From NCBI GenBank assembly GCA_964537285.1, contig CAZHZT010000151.1:1-12597 (forward strand): a stretch of 12,597 nucleotides of DNA. Direction: 5' to 3'. The notes below the pieces were generated by a model. The model did no database searches and was not told the DNA's origin. It saw nothing but the letters and a program-made list of their open reading frames with translations. Within the stretch, counting starts at the first letter, position 1; each line of letters begins with the position of its first letter. The stretch is from CAZHZT01 sp964537285 (lineage in GTDB: Bacteria > Bacteroidota > Bacteroidia > Chitinophagales > Saprospiraceae). The position numbers were made by a program, and so were the translations under genes. Shown here one piece after another: positions 1 to 6,201 of this stretch.

Positions 1-2
1 GT

Positions 3-83
3 GATTTACGACCAGGGATGTATTTCCTAAACATGATCGATGAAGCAGGGAATTTCGGTACTGTAACACTATTGTTACAATAA
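3..83 (+). CDS. C-terminal end of a T9SS-sorted secreted protein (partial)
   Basis: The reading frame enters from the left edge and stops at TAA 81-83, leaving 26 residues (DLRPGMYFLNMIDEAGNFG, then TVTLLLQ). The pattern 'L.PG.Y.....' followed by a short hydrophobic strand is the end of a type A T9SS C-terminal sorting domain, which directs export across the outer membrane. The same tail occurs in the esterase at 1332-2522 (LSPGIYFLNMIDGAGNFG, then TVKLLLLE), with clear similarity also at DNA level. The function of the missing body cannot be seen. By inference it is a paralogue of the esterase, or another cargo protein sharing the same tail. Confidence 0.75.
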   Translation, partial: DLRPGMYFLNMIDEAGNFGTVTLLLQ

Positions 84-172
84 TCATCCATCCTGGCGAG
101 ATGATTTTGGGAGCCTATCAAATCGATGAAAGAGCTTTGATACGCCCTCGACATTTCTTAACCGAATATGTT

Positions 173-221
173 TATACCCAAAAGGTGTTAAAATTTCCCA
201 AACCACTTTCGCTTGGGTATA
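173..221 (+). repeat. Inverted repeat in the 5' leader of the MBL lipoprotein gene
   Basis: Two perfect 9-base arms, TATACCCAA at 173-181 and TTGGGTATA at 213-221, are separated by 31 bases and lie 27 bases before the ATG at 248. The right arm overlaps a second short palindrome, TATAGCTATA (218-227). This could be an operator or leader RNA hairpin, or chance in A/T-rich DNA. I saw no convincing Bacteroidota -33/-7 promoter between 84 and 247. Confidence 0.3.
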
Positions 222-247
222 GCTATAATTCAAAAAGACGTCCACAT

Positions 248-1279
248 ATGAAGATTGGAATAATTCAGCCCTTGGCTCTCTTACTACTTGTACTTGGTAC
301 GAGTTGCAATCCGGATAAACTTGTCTCCACCGGAATTGAAAAGCAAATAGCGACTAATGTTCCGCCTGAATACATCTACGACGAAGAAAACATCGTAGTG
401 GTGACTGTAGGAACAGCCTCCCCCATGCCTGGTAAGCGAGCTCAAACAGGAACAGCTATTTTTGTAAATGGCAACTTTTTCATGTTTGACGTAGGTGCAG
501 GGGTGGTGCAAAAATCCGAAAACATAGGGCTTCCCTTAGATGAGTTGGATGGTATATTCCTGACCCATTATCACTCGGATCACGTCATGGACTTGCCCAA
601 TATGATAAGCCGTTCATGGCAATTTGGCAGAGCCGATGACTTAAATGTTTACGGACCTCAAGGTCTAAATCAGTTGATGAATGCAGTCGACGGATTTCTA
701 GCGATAGACAACTCCTATCGCTTGGCACATCATGGAATTGAGGTAATGGATACAGTTTATGCCGATGGAATCGCCAATGAATTTATCATCGAGCAAGATA
801 CCCATCAAGTGATTTATGATAAGGATGGAATCAAGATTACAGCATTTGATGTAACCCACGAGCCCATTGAGCCTGCAGTTGGCTATAAAATCGAATACAA
901 GGGTAAGAAAGTTGTGATCAGCGGAGATACTAAAAAGAACGACTTAGTAAGTGAGATGGCAATGGATTGTGATTTACTGCTTCACGAAGTCATGTTGATG
1001 TCTTTCCAAAAGATGCTTGAAGAGGAATTGAGAGAAGCGGGAATGAATCGAAATGCTGCCATCATTTTTGATATTCAGGATTACCATACCGACACCAAGG
1101 AGGTAGCTGAATTAGCTCGAGATGCAAAGGTCAAAAAACTGGTTTTAAACCATTTGGCGCCGGCTCCTGACAATAGGACTATAAAAAAATTATACATGGA
1201 TGAATTGAAGGCATTCGAAGGTCCGATTTATCTGGCCGATGACGGGGATGTATTTATTGTGAACGGAAAAAACGAATAA
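248..1279 (+). CDS. MBL-fold metallohydrolase lipoprotein (tRNase Z/arylsulfatase-like)
   Basis: A 343-residue protein. I chose ATG 248 over the in-frame ATG at 101 because it opens directly onto a lipoprotein signal peptide (MKIGIIQPLALLLLVLGTSC, lipidated Cys20; -3 is Gly, slightly off the usual lipobox). The residues before it look like untranslated leader. The mature part is a metallo-beta-lactamase fold of the tRNase Z group: H107-x-H109-x-D111-H112 (THYHSDH), H204 in VTHEP followed by GYKI, D227 in SGDT, H280 in YHTDT, and H302 in VLNHLAP. These match the two-zinc ligand set and catalytic His of that family. A secreted, membrane-anchored protein is unlikely to process tRNA, so a periplasmic or surface phosphodiesterase or arylsulfatase-like hydrolase is more likely; the substrate is unknown. 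It was probably followed at 2 bases by the esterase gene before a 50-bp duplication separated them. Confidence 0.88.
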   Translation: MKIGIIQPLALLLLVLGTSCNPDKLVSTGIEKQIATNVPPEYIYDEENIVVVTVGTASPMPGKRAQTGTAIFVNGNFFMFDVGAGVVQKSENIGLPLDELDGIFLTHYHSDHVMDLPNMISRSWQFGRADDLNVYGPQGLNQLMNAVDGFLAIDNSYRLAHHGIEVMDTVYADGIANEFIIEQDTHQVIYDKDGIKITAFDVTHEPIEPAVGYKIEYKGKKVVISGDTKKNDLVSEMAMDCDLLLHEVMLMSFQKMLEEELREAGMNRNAAIIFDIQDYHTDTKEVAELARDAKVKKLVLNHLAPAPDNRTIKKLYMDELKAFEGPIYLADDGDVFIVNGKNE

Positions 1280-1361
1280 GAATGAAGTATTTTATCAGCA
1301 CGATTTTTATTAACGGAAAAAACGAATAAGAATGAAGTATTTTATCAGCACGATTTTTATT
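1262..1361 (+). repeat. Perfect 50-bp tandem duplication across a gene junction
   Basis: Bases 1262-1311 are repeated exactly at 1312-1361. Each unit holds the last six codons of the lipoprotein gene (NGKNE plus stop), a 2-base gap, and the first ten codons of the esterase gene (MKYFISTIFI). Identity is complete, so the event is recent or is an assembly artefact. Removing one copy leaves stop TAA and start ATG 2 bases apart, a tightly coupled gene pair. Confidence 0.95.
1282..1329 (+). CDS. Chimeric 15-residue mini-ORF created by the duplication
   Basis: The first-copy ATG opens a frame that crosses the duplication junction and uses the second copy of the upstream gene's stop, encoding MKYFISTIFINGKNE. 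It begins 2 bases after the lipoprotein stop and ends 2 bases before the esterase ATG, so coupled translation through it would be preserved. The peptide itself is half a signal peptide and probably has no function; it may act as a leader ORF. Expression is inferred only. Confidence 0.3.
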   Translation: MKYFISTIFINGKNE

Positions 1362-2522
1362 ATTGCATTGCCCCTCATCTGCATGGCTCAGCAAACCATC
1401 TACGACTCAATTGCCCATGATGGTTTAATGCGGGAGTATATATTGTATGTGCCCGCATCATACAGTGGTAGCGAATTTGTACCCTTATTATTCAACTTCC
1501 ATGGCGCGGGAGGTACAGCAGATGATCAAATGGAATGGGGCGATTTTCGATCTATTGCAGATACCGCAGGATTTTTAATTGTTCATCCCCAGGGAACAGG
1601 TCCGGGAATATGGAACATCGGAGCAGGACAAGCAGATGACATCGGGTTTGTCGAAGCAATGATCGATTCTATCGCTGCCGAATATACGATCAATCTGGAT
1701 AGGGTTTACGCGACTGGCAAGTCTCTGGGTGGCTTTTTCAGTATACACTTAGCTGGTCAGCTGAGCGAAAAAATAGCAGCCGTTGCTTCAGTTTCGGGTA
1801 CCATGACACAAGGAACCTATGATGCCTCTGCTCCTACTCGTCCAACGCCTGTCATGCAAATACATGGAACAGACGACTCCCTTGTGCCCTACGACGGAAA
1901 TCCATTTTACTTATCGGTTGACGAGGTTCTCGATTACTGGATTAGTTACAATAATGGTAATACGAACCCCATTGTCACGCAACTACCAGATATTGACACC
2001 ACCGATGGGACCACGGTCGAACGCTATGTTTATAATAATGGTGATAATGGTGTTACGGTTGAGCATCTAAAAGTCATTGGGGGTGGCCACTCCTGGCCAG
2101 GATCAAATGATCCATATCCGGGGACAAATTTTGACATCGATGGTTCTGAAGAAATTTGGATATTCTTGTCCAAATACGATATCAATGGTTTAATCGGCGG
2201 GGCAGTTGGAGTTGAATCAATATATAATAATTCCAAATCGCAAAGTTTCACCCTGTTTCAAAACTATCCAAATCCTTTTAAATCGCAAACAACAATCGGA
2301 TTTGCTTTGAAAAAGTCCGAATACGTCACTTTAAAGATTTACGACCATACCGGCCAACTTATCCAAACGCTGGTTGATAATCAGGTAGATTCAGGAGAAC
2401 ATGCTATCACATGGAATGGGAAGGATATGAATGGTAAAATGTTGAGTCCGGGTATCTACTTCTTGAATATGATTGATGGCGCCGGGAATTTCGGTACTGT
2501 AAAACTATTACTACTTGAGTAA
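1332..2522 (+). CDS. Secreted PHB-depolymerase/CE1-like esterase with T9SS sorting domain
   Basis: A 396-residue protein. The signal peptide MKYFISTIFIIALPLICMAQ is followed by an alpha/beta-hydrolase domain of the polyhydroxybutyrate depolymerase/feruloyl esterase (LpqC-like) type, about residues 22-285. Visible motifs are the oxyanion-hole region NFHGAGG (55-61), nucleophile elbow G129-K-S131-L-G-G, the acid in HGTDD (Asp181 or Asp182), and His253 in GGGHSWPG. Residues about 306-396 form a type A T9SS C-terminal domain: the NYPNPF motif at 311-316, a central GQ.I..LVD..., then LSPGIYFLNM and a terminal beta strand. The enzyme should therefore be released or attached outside the cell, acting on ester bonds in a polymer or plant or algal polysaccharide; the substrate cannot be read from sequence. 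The elbow residue Lys130 is less common than the usual Leu, Met or Phe. Start: ATG 1332, in the second copy of the duplication, is the only one leading into the full protein. Confidence 0.9.
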   Translation: MKYFISTIFIIALPLICMAQQTIYDSIAHDGLMREYILYVPASYSGSEFVPLLFNFHGAGGTADDQMEWGDFRSIADTAGFLIVHPQGTGPGIWNIGAGQADDIGFVEAMIDSIAAEYTINLDRVYATGKSLGGFFSIHLAGQLSEKIAAVASVSGTMTQGTYDASAPTRPTPVMQIHGTDDSLVPYDGNPFYLSVDEVLDYWISYNNGNTNPIVTQLPDIDTTDGTTVERYVYNNGDNGVTVEHLKVIGGGHSWPGSNDPYPGTNFDIDGSEEIWIFLSKYDINGLIGGAVGVESIYNNSKSQSFTLFQNYPNPFKSQTTIGFALKKSEYVTLKIYDHTGQLIQTLVDNQVDSGEHAITWNGKDMNGKMLSPGIYFLNMIDGAGNFGTVKLLLLE

Positions 2523-2602
2523 ACCTATTGTGGAAAGATGCTGCTGCCTTTAGGGCTTGCACAACAATAACTTACCCATTTAGTCTCGTTCTTTTGCACG
2601 CT

Positions 2603-2678
2603 AACTTCGTTAAAAAGCCTCACCGTAACCCCACTATGGTTACGTTTTTTGCCTTGTTAGCGCACAAAATAACTTCGT
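2603..2678. repeat. 8-bp direct repeat bounding the extra core of element A
   Basis: AACTTCGT occurs at 2603-2610 and again at 2671-2678, bounding a 60-base segment that holds the terminator hairpin and the right middle arm. The extra core (2591-2685) is absent from the short copy, which has about 5 bases there. The repeat could be the target duplication of a nested insertion, but the middle inverted arms extend past it on the left, so this is uncertain. Confidence 0.35.
2624..2650 (+). terminator. Rho-independent terminator inside element A
   Basis: CGTAACC (2624-2630) pairs perfectly with GGTTACG (2638-2644) around a 7-base loop, immediately followed by six T (2645-2650). This is a classic intrinsic terminator about 100 bases after the esterase stop, placed to end the lipoprotein-esterase transcript before the next gene. 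It belongs to the extra core that is absent from the short copy. Confidence 0.6.
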
Positions 2679-2817
2679 CTATTCTGAGTAACTTATTATT
2701 GCGCAACCCCTTAGTGGCTCTGTGAGGTGGTTTCATTGTAAATAGGAAACACGAATAAAAATGGTTAACAAACTGGATAATATGCTTTTACTCAGAAACA
2801 GAAGAAAACTCAGAAAT

Positions 2818-3531
2818 ATGAAGAAGTTTATCATCATTCTGTTGACGTTAGCGGCAACACATTCCCTACATGCTCAAGAAGAAGAGCAAGTACCCAAATT
2901 CTATCTTGGCTTATCTTATGGCGCCAGCTTAGCCATTGGAGACTTTGCAGATACAGATATTGCCAATCCTGATGCCGGCTTTGCTAAAAATGGTCAAAAA
3001 ATCGATGTCTATGGAGGTTTTTTTCTAAATGATAGAACAACGCTGACTGGTGTATTCCGCTATCAATCTTTTGAGACGGAGGTGGAAGACATCATCGAAA
3101 TGTTTAATTCTGAAAATCCCGGAGCTGAATTCACAGGAAGTACGGAAGACTGGCAGACCTATTCTTTTCTGGTTGGTTTGGCTCGTAAAGTGAATATTGG
3201 GAAGCGATTTAATTTTTTTCCACGAGTCGGCGTAGGTCCTTTGTGGGCAACCAATCCAGGGATAACCGTCAATGCACCCAATGCAATTATTACCAACAAT
3301 TTTGACAGAAGCTCAGACACAGGAGTGGGTTTGGGGTATGAAATTGGAATCGGTTTGCAAACCAATTTGGGAAAACGCCTCGCACTGCTGCCGACTTTCA
3401 CCTTCAGTGGTGGAATTGTGACCATCAACGACATCATAACGGTAACTGATAATGTAATCATCAGAAGTGATTATCAACCTCTTATCCAGTCCTTCAATTT
3501 AGGCTTATCTCTTGGATACAGATTTTATTAA
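2818..3531 (+). CDS. Outer-membrane beta-barrel protein (porin-like)
   Basis: A 237-residue protein. ATG 2818 is preferred to the upstream in-frame ATG 2761 because it starts a clean signal peptide (MKKFIIILLTLAATHSLHAQ, cleavage after residue 20); the extra 19 residues are basic and unlike a leader. The mature chain has alternating amphipathic strands with Gly/aromatic spacing (YLGLSYGASLAIGD, YSFLVGLARKVNIG, FFPRVGVGPLWA, GYEIGIGLQTNLG, FNLGLSLGYRFY) and ends in Tyr, as expected of an outer-membrane barrel of perhaps 8-10 strands. Acidic loops (EEEQ near the N-terminus, VEDIIEMFNSENPGAE) would face outward or the periplasm. Whether it is a pore, adhesin or structural barrel cannot be told. 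The next gene follows after 22 bases and is probably cotranscribed. Confidence 0.75.
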   Translation: MKKFIIILLTLAATHSLHAQEEEQVPKFYLGLSYGASLAIGDFADTDIANPDAGFAKNGQKIDVYGGFFLNDRTTLTGVFRYQSFETEVEDIIEMFNSENPGAEFTGSTEDWQTYSFLVGLARKVNIGKRFNFFPRVGVGPLWATNPGITVNAPNAIITNNFDRSSDTGVGLGYEIGIGLQTNLGKRLALLPTFTFSGGIVTINDIITVTDNVIIRSDYQPLIQSFNLGLSLGYRFY

Positions 3532-3553
3532 TTCATAAAAATAATTTCTCGAC

Positions 3554-3934
3554 ATGAAAACCATCAAATTATTAGCTGTAACAGCTATTCTTTTTTTCGG
3601 AACGATTTATTCCACTACTGCTCAAAGTATTTTATCGGAGGAGCAACAAGAACAAATCATTGAAAATGTAAATAACTTTATTTACGACCTCAATTTATCC
3701 GAAAGAGACAAGCCTGCTTTTCGAGTTATCATCGAAGATTTTTTTATTGGCCTGGTTGCTCTTAGAGCTACTGACTTTCCTATGAACACCAATAAAAAAA
3801 TAATGAAAGCACTCATTAAAGGCAGAGATAGCCGGGTGAAGGATTTATTAAGCACGGACCAATACAAAGTCTATAAAGCACGTGGCAAAGAGAGACAGGC
3901 GAACATCAAAGAGTTTATGAAACAAGACTCATAA
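3554..3934 (+). CDS. Small periplasmic helical protein, possibly Spy/CpxP-like
   Basis: A 126-residue protein with signal peptide MKTIKLLAVTAILFFGTIYSTTAQ (cleavage after about residue 24). The rest is predicted helical and basic towards the end. Two segments resemble the LTxxQ motif of Spy/CpxP-type periplasmic chaperones: LNLSERD (46-52) and LLSTDQYKVYK (98-108), each starting a helix after a gap, as in that family. The match is weak, so the name is tentative. It lies 22 bases after the beta-barrel gene and could assist folding or surveillance of envelope proteins; that is inference. There are no cysteines. Confidence 0.6.
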   Translation: MKTIKLLAVTAILFFGTIYSTTAQSILSEEQQEQIIENVNNFIYDLNLSERDKPAFRVIIEDFFIGLVALRATDFPMNTNKKIMKALIKGRDSRVKDLLSTDQYKVYKARGKERQANIKEFMKQDS

Positions 3935-3961
3935 TCTTTTTTGGTTTTGATTTACCTAAAA

Positions 3962-3998
3962 ATACGTTTACGAAGCCTTAGAGGCTTCGTAAACGTAA
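3962..3998. repeat. Strong 16-bp perfect hairpin between two envelope genes
   Basis: The arm TACGTTTACGAAGCCT (3963-3978) is perfectly complementary to 3982-3997 with only three loop bases. On the + strand no T-run follows. On the - strand it is followed by five T, yet no - strand gene ends here. It may stabilise the 3' end of the preceding mRNA, act as a bidirectional terminator, or be a small palindromic repeat. It shares no arm sequence with the elements at 2552 or 6200. Confidence 0.6.
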
Positions 3999-4047
3999 AG
4001 CGAAACATAGTCATGAGTATTTCAGTAAATTAAAAAATTTTAAACAG

Positions 4048-4779
4048 ATGAAACATCAATTAATCCTCTCATTAGCTCTATTCTTGTTGAGCAATCCAGT
4101 GATAGCTCAAACAGGAAGAAATGCTGCTGAAGCTAATCAAAATCAACAAGCCATGGCGGCTAATCAAGCACAATTGGAAAGAGACATTAATGAATTAGCT
4201 GTTTTTAAAGCGAAATTGACTCAATTCGAGACCGCTATTGCCGGTAAAGATGCATCAAAAGTGACTACCTTAAAAACAGGGCTGCTCGCCGATATGCGAA
4301 GAGAAATTGAGCAAAGCGAAATGAAAATTGCACAAGACAAACGTGAATTGACTCAAAGCAAGTCAGAAGTAGCTGCGTCTGGCAGAGAAACCAACCGTAG
4401 CCGCCTTGATAGAGCAACGATAGATAATGATTCCAAAGATGGCTATGATGTAAGAGATGACCGTCGGGATAAAAAAGACGACAAAAAGGACGCCAAGGAT
4501 GATAAAAAGGACATGGAAAAGCAAATAGCTCGTACCGAGCGCCAAAAACAGATTTATGCTGCCCTCCAGGCATTTACCTTCTCATTTGACCCCTCCTTGC
4601 AAGAGAAAGTAGTTGCCAACAAAGCCCTGCTGCAAGAATTTGCCTCTACTATGGAGGCGGATATCGCTGCTACCAAAGCAGAAGTTGCAGAAGATAAACG
4701 AGAAGCTGCGGAAGACAGTAAAGAACGAAGAGAAGATAGACGCGAAAAAGCAGAAAAACACGGGAATAGGAGATGGTAG
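4048..4779 (+). CDS. Secreted highly charged coiled-coil protein of unknown function
   Basis: A 243-residue protein that I do not recognise as a named family. The signal peptide MKHQLILSLALFLLSNPVIAQ ends after residue 21. A Gln/Ala/Asn-rich helix (about 25-110, with heptad-like spacing) is followed by an Asp/Lys/Arg stretch (about 129-158, including RDDRRDKKDDKKDAKDDKKD), a less charged middle (165-200), and a second charged helix rich in AED/KRE repeats (207-236). It has no cysteines and only two histidines. The composition suggests an extended alpha-helical periplasmic protein, perhaps binding cations or an acidic or basic partner. It stands 113 bases after the previous gene, beyond the 3962-3998 hairpin, so it may be transcribed separately. 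Confidence 0.7.
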   Translation: MKHQLILSLALFLLSNPVIAQTGRNAAEANQNQQAMAANQAQLERDINELAVFKAKLTQFETAIAGKDASKVTTLKTGLLADMRREIEQSEMKIAQDKRELTQSKSEVAASGRETNRSRLDRATIDNDSKDGYDVRDDRRDKKDDKKDAKDDKKDMEKQIARTERQKQIYAALQAFTFSFDPSLQEKVVANKALLQEFASTMEADIAATKAEVAEDKREAAEDSKERREDRREKAEKHGNRRW

Positions 4780-4837
4780 CTCCTATATCACTGCATTGCC
4801 TAATATTGTTTATTCACACAAATTAATTTATTCAATC

Positions 4838-5200
4838 ATGAAAATTTTAAAAATGAAAACGGTATTCACTTGCTGCATGCTTTGCTTAGCCATTTCAATG
4901 CAGGCACAAACGTCATTAGTGGGCATTTGGAACACGGGAAAAGACAATACCAAAATTGAAATTACAGAAGACAATGGGGTCTATCAAGGTAAAATAGCAT
5001 CTTCTGATAATGCCAGTACCAAAATCGGAAAACAAATGCTCAAAGATGTCAAATTGGATGGTGGAAAATGGAAAGGAAAAATGTACAGCCCCAAGAGAGA
5101 CAATTGGTATAATGCAGTGCTGGAAGAAAAAGGAAGTAAATTGTCGGTGACGGTCAAAGCAGGTATAATGAGTCAAACTCTGGAGTGGAAGAAGGAGTAG
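4838..5200 (+). CDS. DUF2147 family exported protein
   Basis: A 120-residue protein. ATG 4838 opens the signal peptide MKILKMKTVFTCCMLCLAISMQAQ (about 24 residues); ATG 4853 would give the same mature protein. A longer in-frame extension to 4613 runs inside the preceding gene and is rejected. The mature chain matches the DUF2147 pattern: GIWNTGKDNTKIEI, a YQGKI strand, GKQMLKDVK, GGKWKGKMYSP, then WYNAVLEEKGSKLSVTVKAG and a final TLEW. This is a small beta-rich, calycin-like fold found in many Bacteroidota and Proteobacteria, with no settled biochemical role. It starts 58 bases after the charged protein gene and may share its transcript. Confidence 0.8.
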   Translation: MKILKMKTVFTCCMLCLAISMQAQTSLVGIWNTGKDNTKIEITEDNGVYQGKIASSDNASTKIGKQMLKDVKLDGGKWKGKMYSPKRDNWYNAVLEEKGSKLSVTVKAGIMSQTLEWKKE

Positions 5201-5231
5201 TCCAATTAAATTACATGTAAATTTTACGCAC

Positions 5232-5247
5232 TGCTCTTGCGAGAGCA
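5232..5247 (+). terminator. Weak hairpin after the DUF2147 gene
   Basis: TGCTCT (5232-5237) pairs with AGAGCA (5242-5247) around the 4-base loop TGCG, 31 bases after the stop. There is no immediate T-run (the next T-rich stretch is at about 5262-5267), so it is a poor intrinsic terminator at best. The intergenic stretch to 5397 otherwise holds the larger hairpin at 5276-5334. Confidence 0.3.
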
Positions 5248-5275
5248 AATGTCTATTAGCTATTTTTATAAATAA

Positions 5276-5334
5276 ATTGGTAGTGTTTCGGAAGGTATGC
5301 TTTTTAAAAATATGCCCTCTGCAACACTACCAAT
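5276..5334. repeat. Long imperfect hairpin, possible repeat or structured leader
   Basis: ATTGGTAGTGTT (5276-5287) is perfectly complementary to 5323-5334. The inner part also folds, with GGTATG near 5294 opposite TATGCC near 5311 through G-U pairs, topped by an A/T tip. The structure is 64 bases before the gene at 5398, so it could be a structured 5' leader, a terminator for the upstream gene, or a palindromic genomic repeat. It matches no riboswitch class I know and is not related in sequence to the 2552/6200 elements. Confidence 0.5.
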
Positions 5335-5397
5335 AAATTAGACATAATCAAAATACAAAGACCCGATTCGGGAAATTTTTAATAAGATTTAAAAGAA

Positions 5398-6201
5398 ATG
5401 GCACACATAACAATTAGCGATTTAGAAAACACGCTGAAAAAAACTTCTGGTACCCTGCTATCCGCAGCGGACGGAGACGGCATTGTCAGTCGGGATGACT
5501 TTCAGCGGTTGCTTGGCCAAACGGAAGACGTAATGGAAAAAGCATTTCTGGAGCACTTTTATAACTTTCTCATTCAGCTAGAAGATAGATCGGGCGTGCG
5601 AGTTACGAGAGCAGTTATTGATAATGGGATTGCGTTCATCAAAGAGCAAATCATGCCCAACTTTGAAGTGAAGCTGCGTTTTACAGAAAAGACGAATCAG
5701 AAAATAGCGCAAATCAATGCGTTGGCATTTCCAATGACAGAGGAACTGCTCAAAATCACCGATTACCGCCAAACGCTTAGTCCTCTTGAGGTAAGCGAGG
5801 AAATTGGAGCCTACACCGGGGAGTTGTTTTTTGATGATTTCGGTTCGGAAGCGGCTATCCCGATTCGTCCGTTTTTCCTGGAATATTCAAGTGCTATTTT
5901 AAGTCCTAAATCATTTGTGGAAGCCTTAGGGTTAAATCCCGATGAGCCCAAAGGCATCGTCTCTCGATTTGAATCTGCAAACTTGATTCTTCAACGCTTC
6001 ATTGATAAACACAACGACAAGCTTGCGCCAAAAGCAAGAGCCGTAGTAGAACTGATGGAGGAAAATTTAAGTAACCTAACAGCCATTGTACTCGGAGAAG
6101 AATATACGCCTGTTTACGACTCGAACCATCCCGTTTATGTAGTGGGTATCGGGTTGAATGGTAATTTGGCTGGCTTTGAAGCTTTTTTGGTTTGGACTTA
6201 G
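5398..6201 (+). CDS. Cytoplasmic hypothetical protein with degenerate EF-hand
   Basis: A 267-residue protein without signal peptide or membrane segment; I do not recognise the family. Near the N-terminus the loop A23-A-D25-G-D27-G28-I-V30-S-R-D-D34 resembles a calcium EF-hand, with Asp at positions 3, 5 and 12 and Gly at 6, but Ala at position 1 in place of Asp, followed by a helix (FQRLLGQ). The remainder is predicted mostly helical (for instance 40-90 and 180-230) with a short beta-like end (VYVVGIGLNGNLAGFEAFLVW). Codon use looks like the neighbours. The stop TAG overlaps the first two bases of the palindromic element at 6200-6269, so the present C-terminus may have been set by that insertion. 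Its relation to the surrounding envelope genes is unknown. Confidence 0.65.
   Translation: MAHITISDLENTLKKTSGTLLSAADGDGIVSRDDFQRLLGQTEDVMEKAFLEHFYNFLIQLEDRSGVRVTRAVIDNGIAFIKEQIMPNFEVKLRFTEKTNQKIAQINALAFPMTEELLKITDYRQTLSPLEVSEEIGAYTGELFFDDFGSEAAIPIRPFFLEYSSAILSPKSFVEALGLNPDEPKGIVSRFESANLILQRFIDKHNDKLAPKARAVVELMEENLSNLTAIVLGEEYTPVYDSNHPVYVVGIGLNGNLAGFEAFLVWT

Larger units (their letters stand above)
2552..2711. repeat. Palindromic MITE/REP-like element, long copy A
   Basis: Terminal arms at 2552-2577 and 2686-2711 are inverted repeats matching at 21 of 26 bases (AGGG..TTGC.CAA.AATAA.TTAC.C pattern). Inside is a second imperfect inverted pair (2592-2605 and 2656-2669, 12 of 14) and a central 7-bp hairpin. 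Its left arm plus the next 13 bases, and its right arm, match the reverse complement of the element at 6200-6269 almost perfectly (25/26, 13/13 and 26/26). It encodes no protein I believe in and no obvious target-site duplication is visible. A non-autonomous mobile or REP-like repeat is the best description. It fills most of the 295-base gap between the esterase and the beta-barrel gene. Confidence 0.8.

Noticed and set aside
101..247. N-terminal extension of the MBL lipoprotein from ATG 101
   Set aside because: It would bury the lipoprotein signal peptide that begins at 248, and the extension looks like leader DNA with an inverted repeat.
2552..2711. Insertion sequence or CRISPR-like array
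   Set aside because: There is no transposase, no spaced direct repeats and no clear target duplication; the structure is a nested palindrome.
2528..2725. 65-residue + strand reading frame
   Set aside because: It lies almost wholly in the palindromic repeat and has no protein-like features.
2761..2817. Upstream start for the beta-barrel protein
   Set aside because: It adds 19 basic residues before a perfect signal peptide; ATG 2818 is more credible.
4265..4573. 102-residue - strand frame and a smaller overlapping one with hydrophobic stretches
   Set aside because: The hydrophobicity is the complement of the Asp/Lys-rich coding repeat on the + strand.
4613..4837. Long N-terminal extension of the DUF2147 protein
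   Set aside because: It overlaps the charged coiled-coil gene in another frame; the signal peptide starts at 4838.
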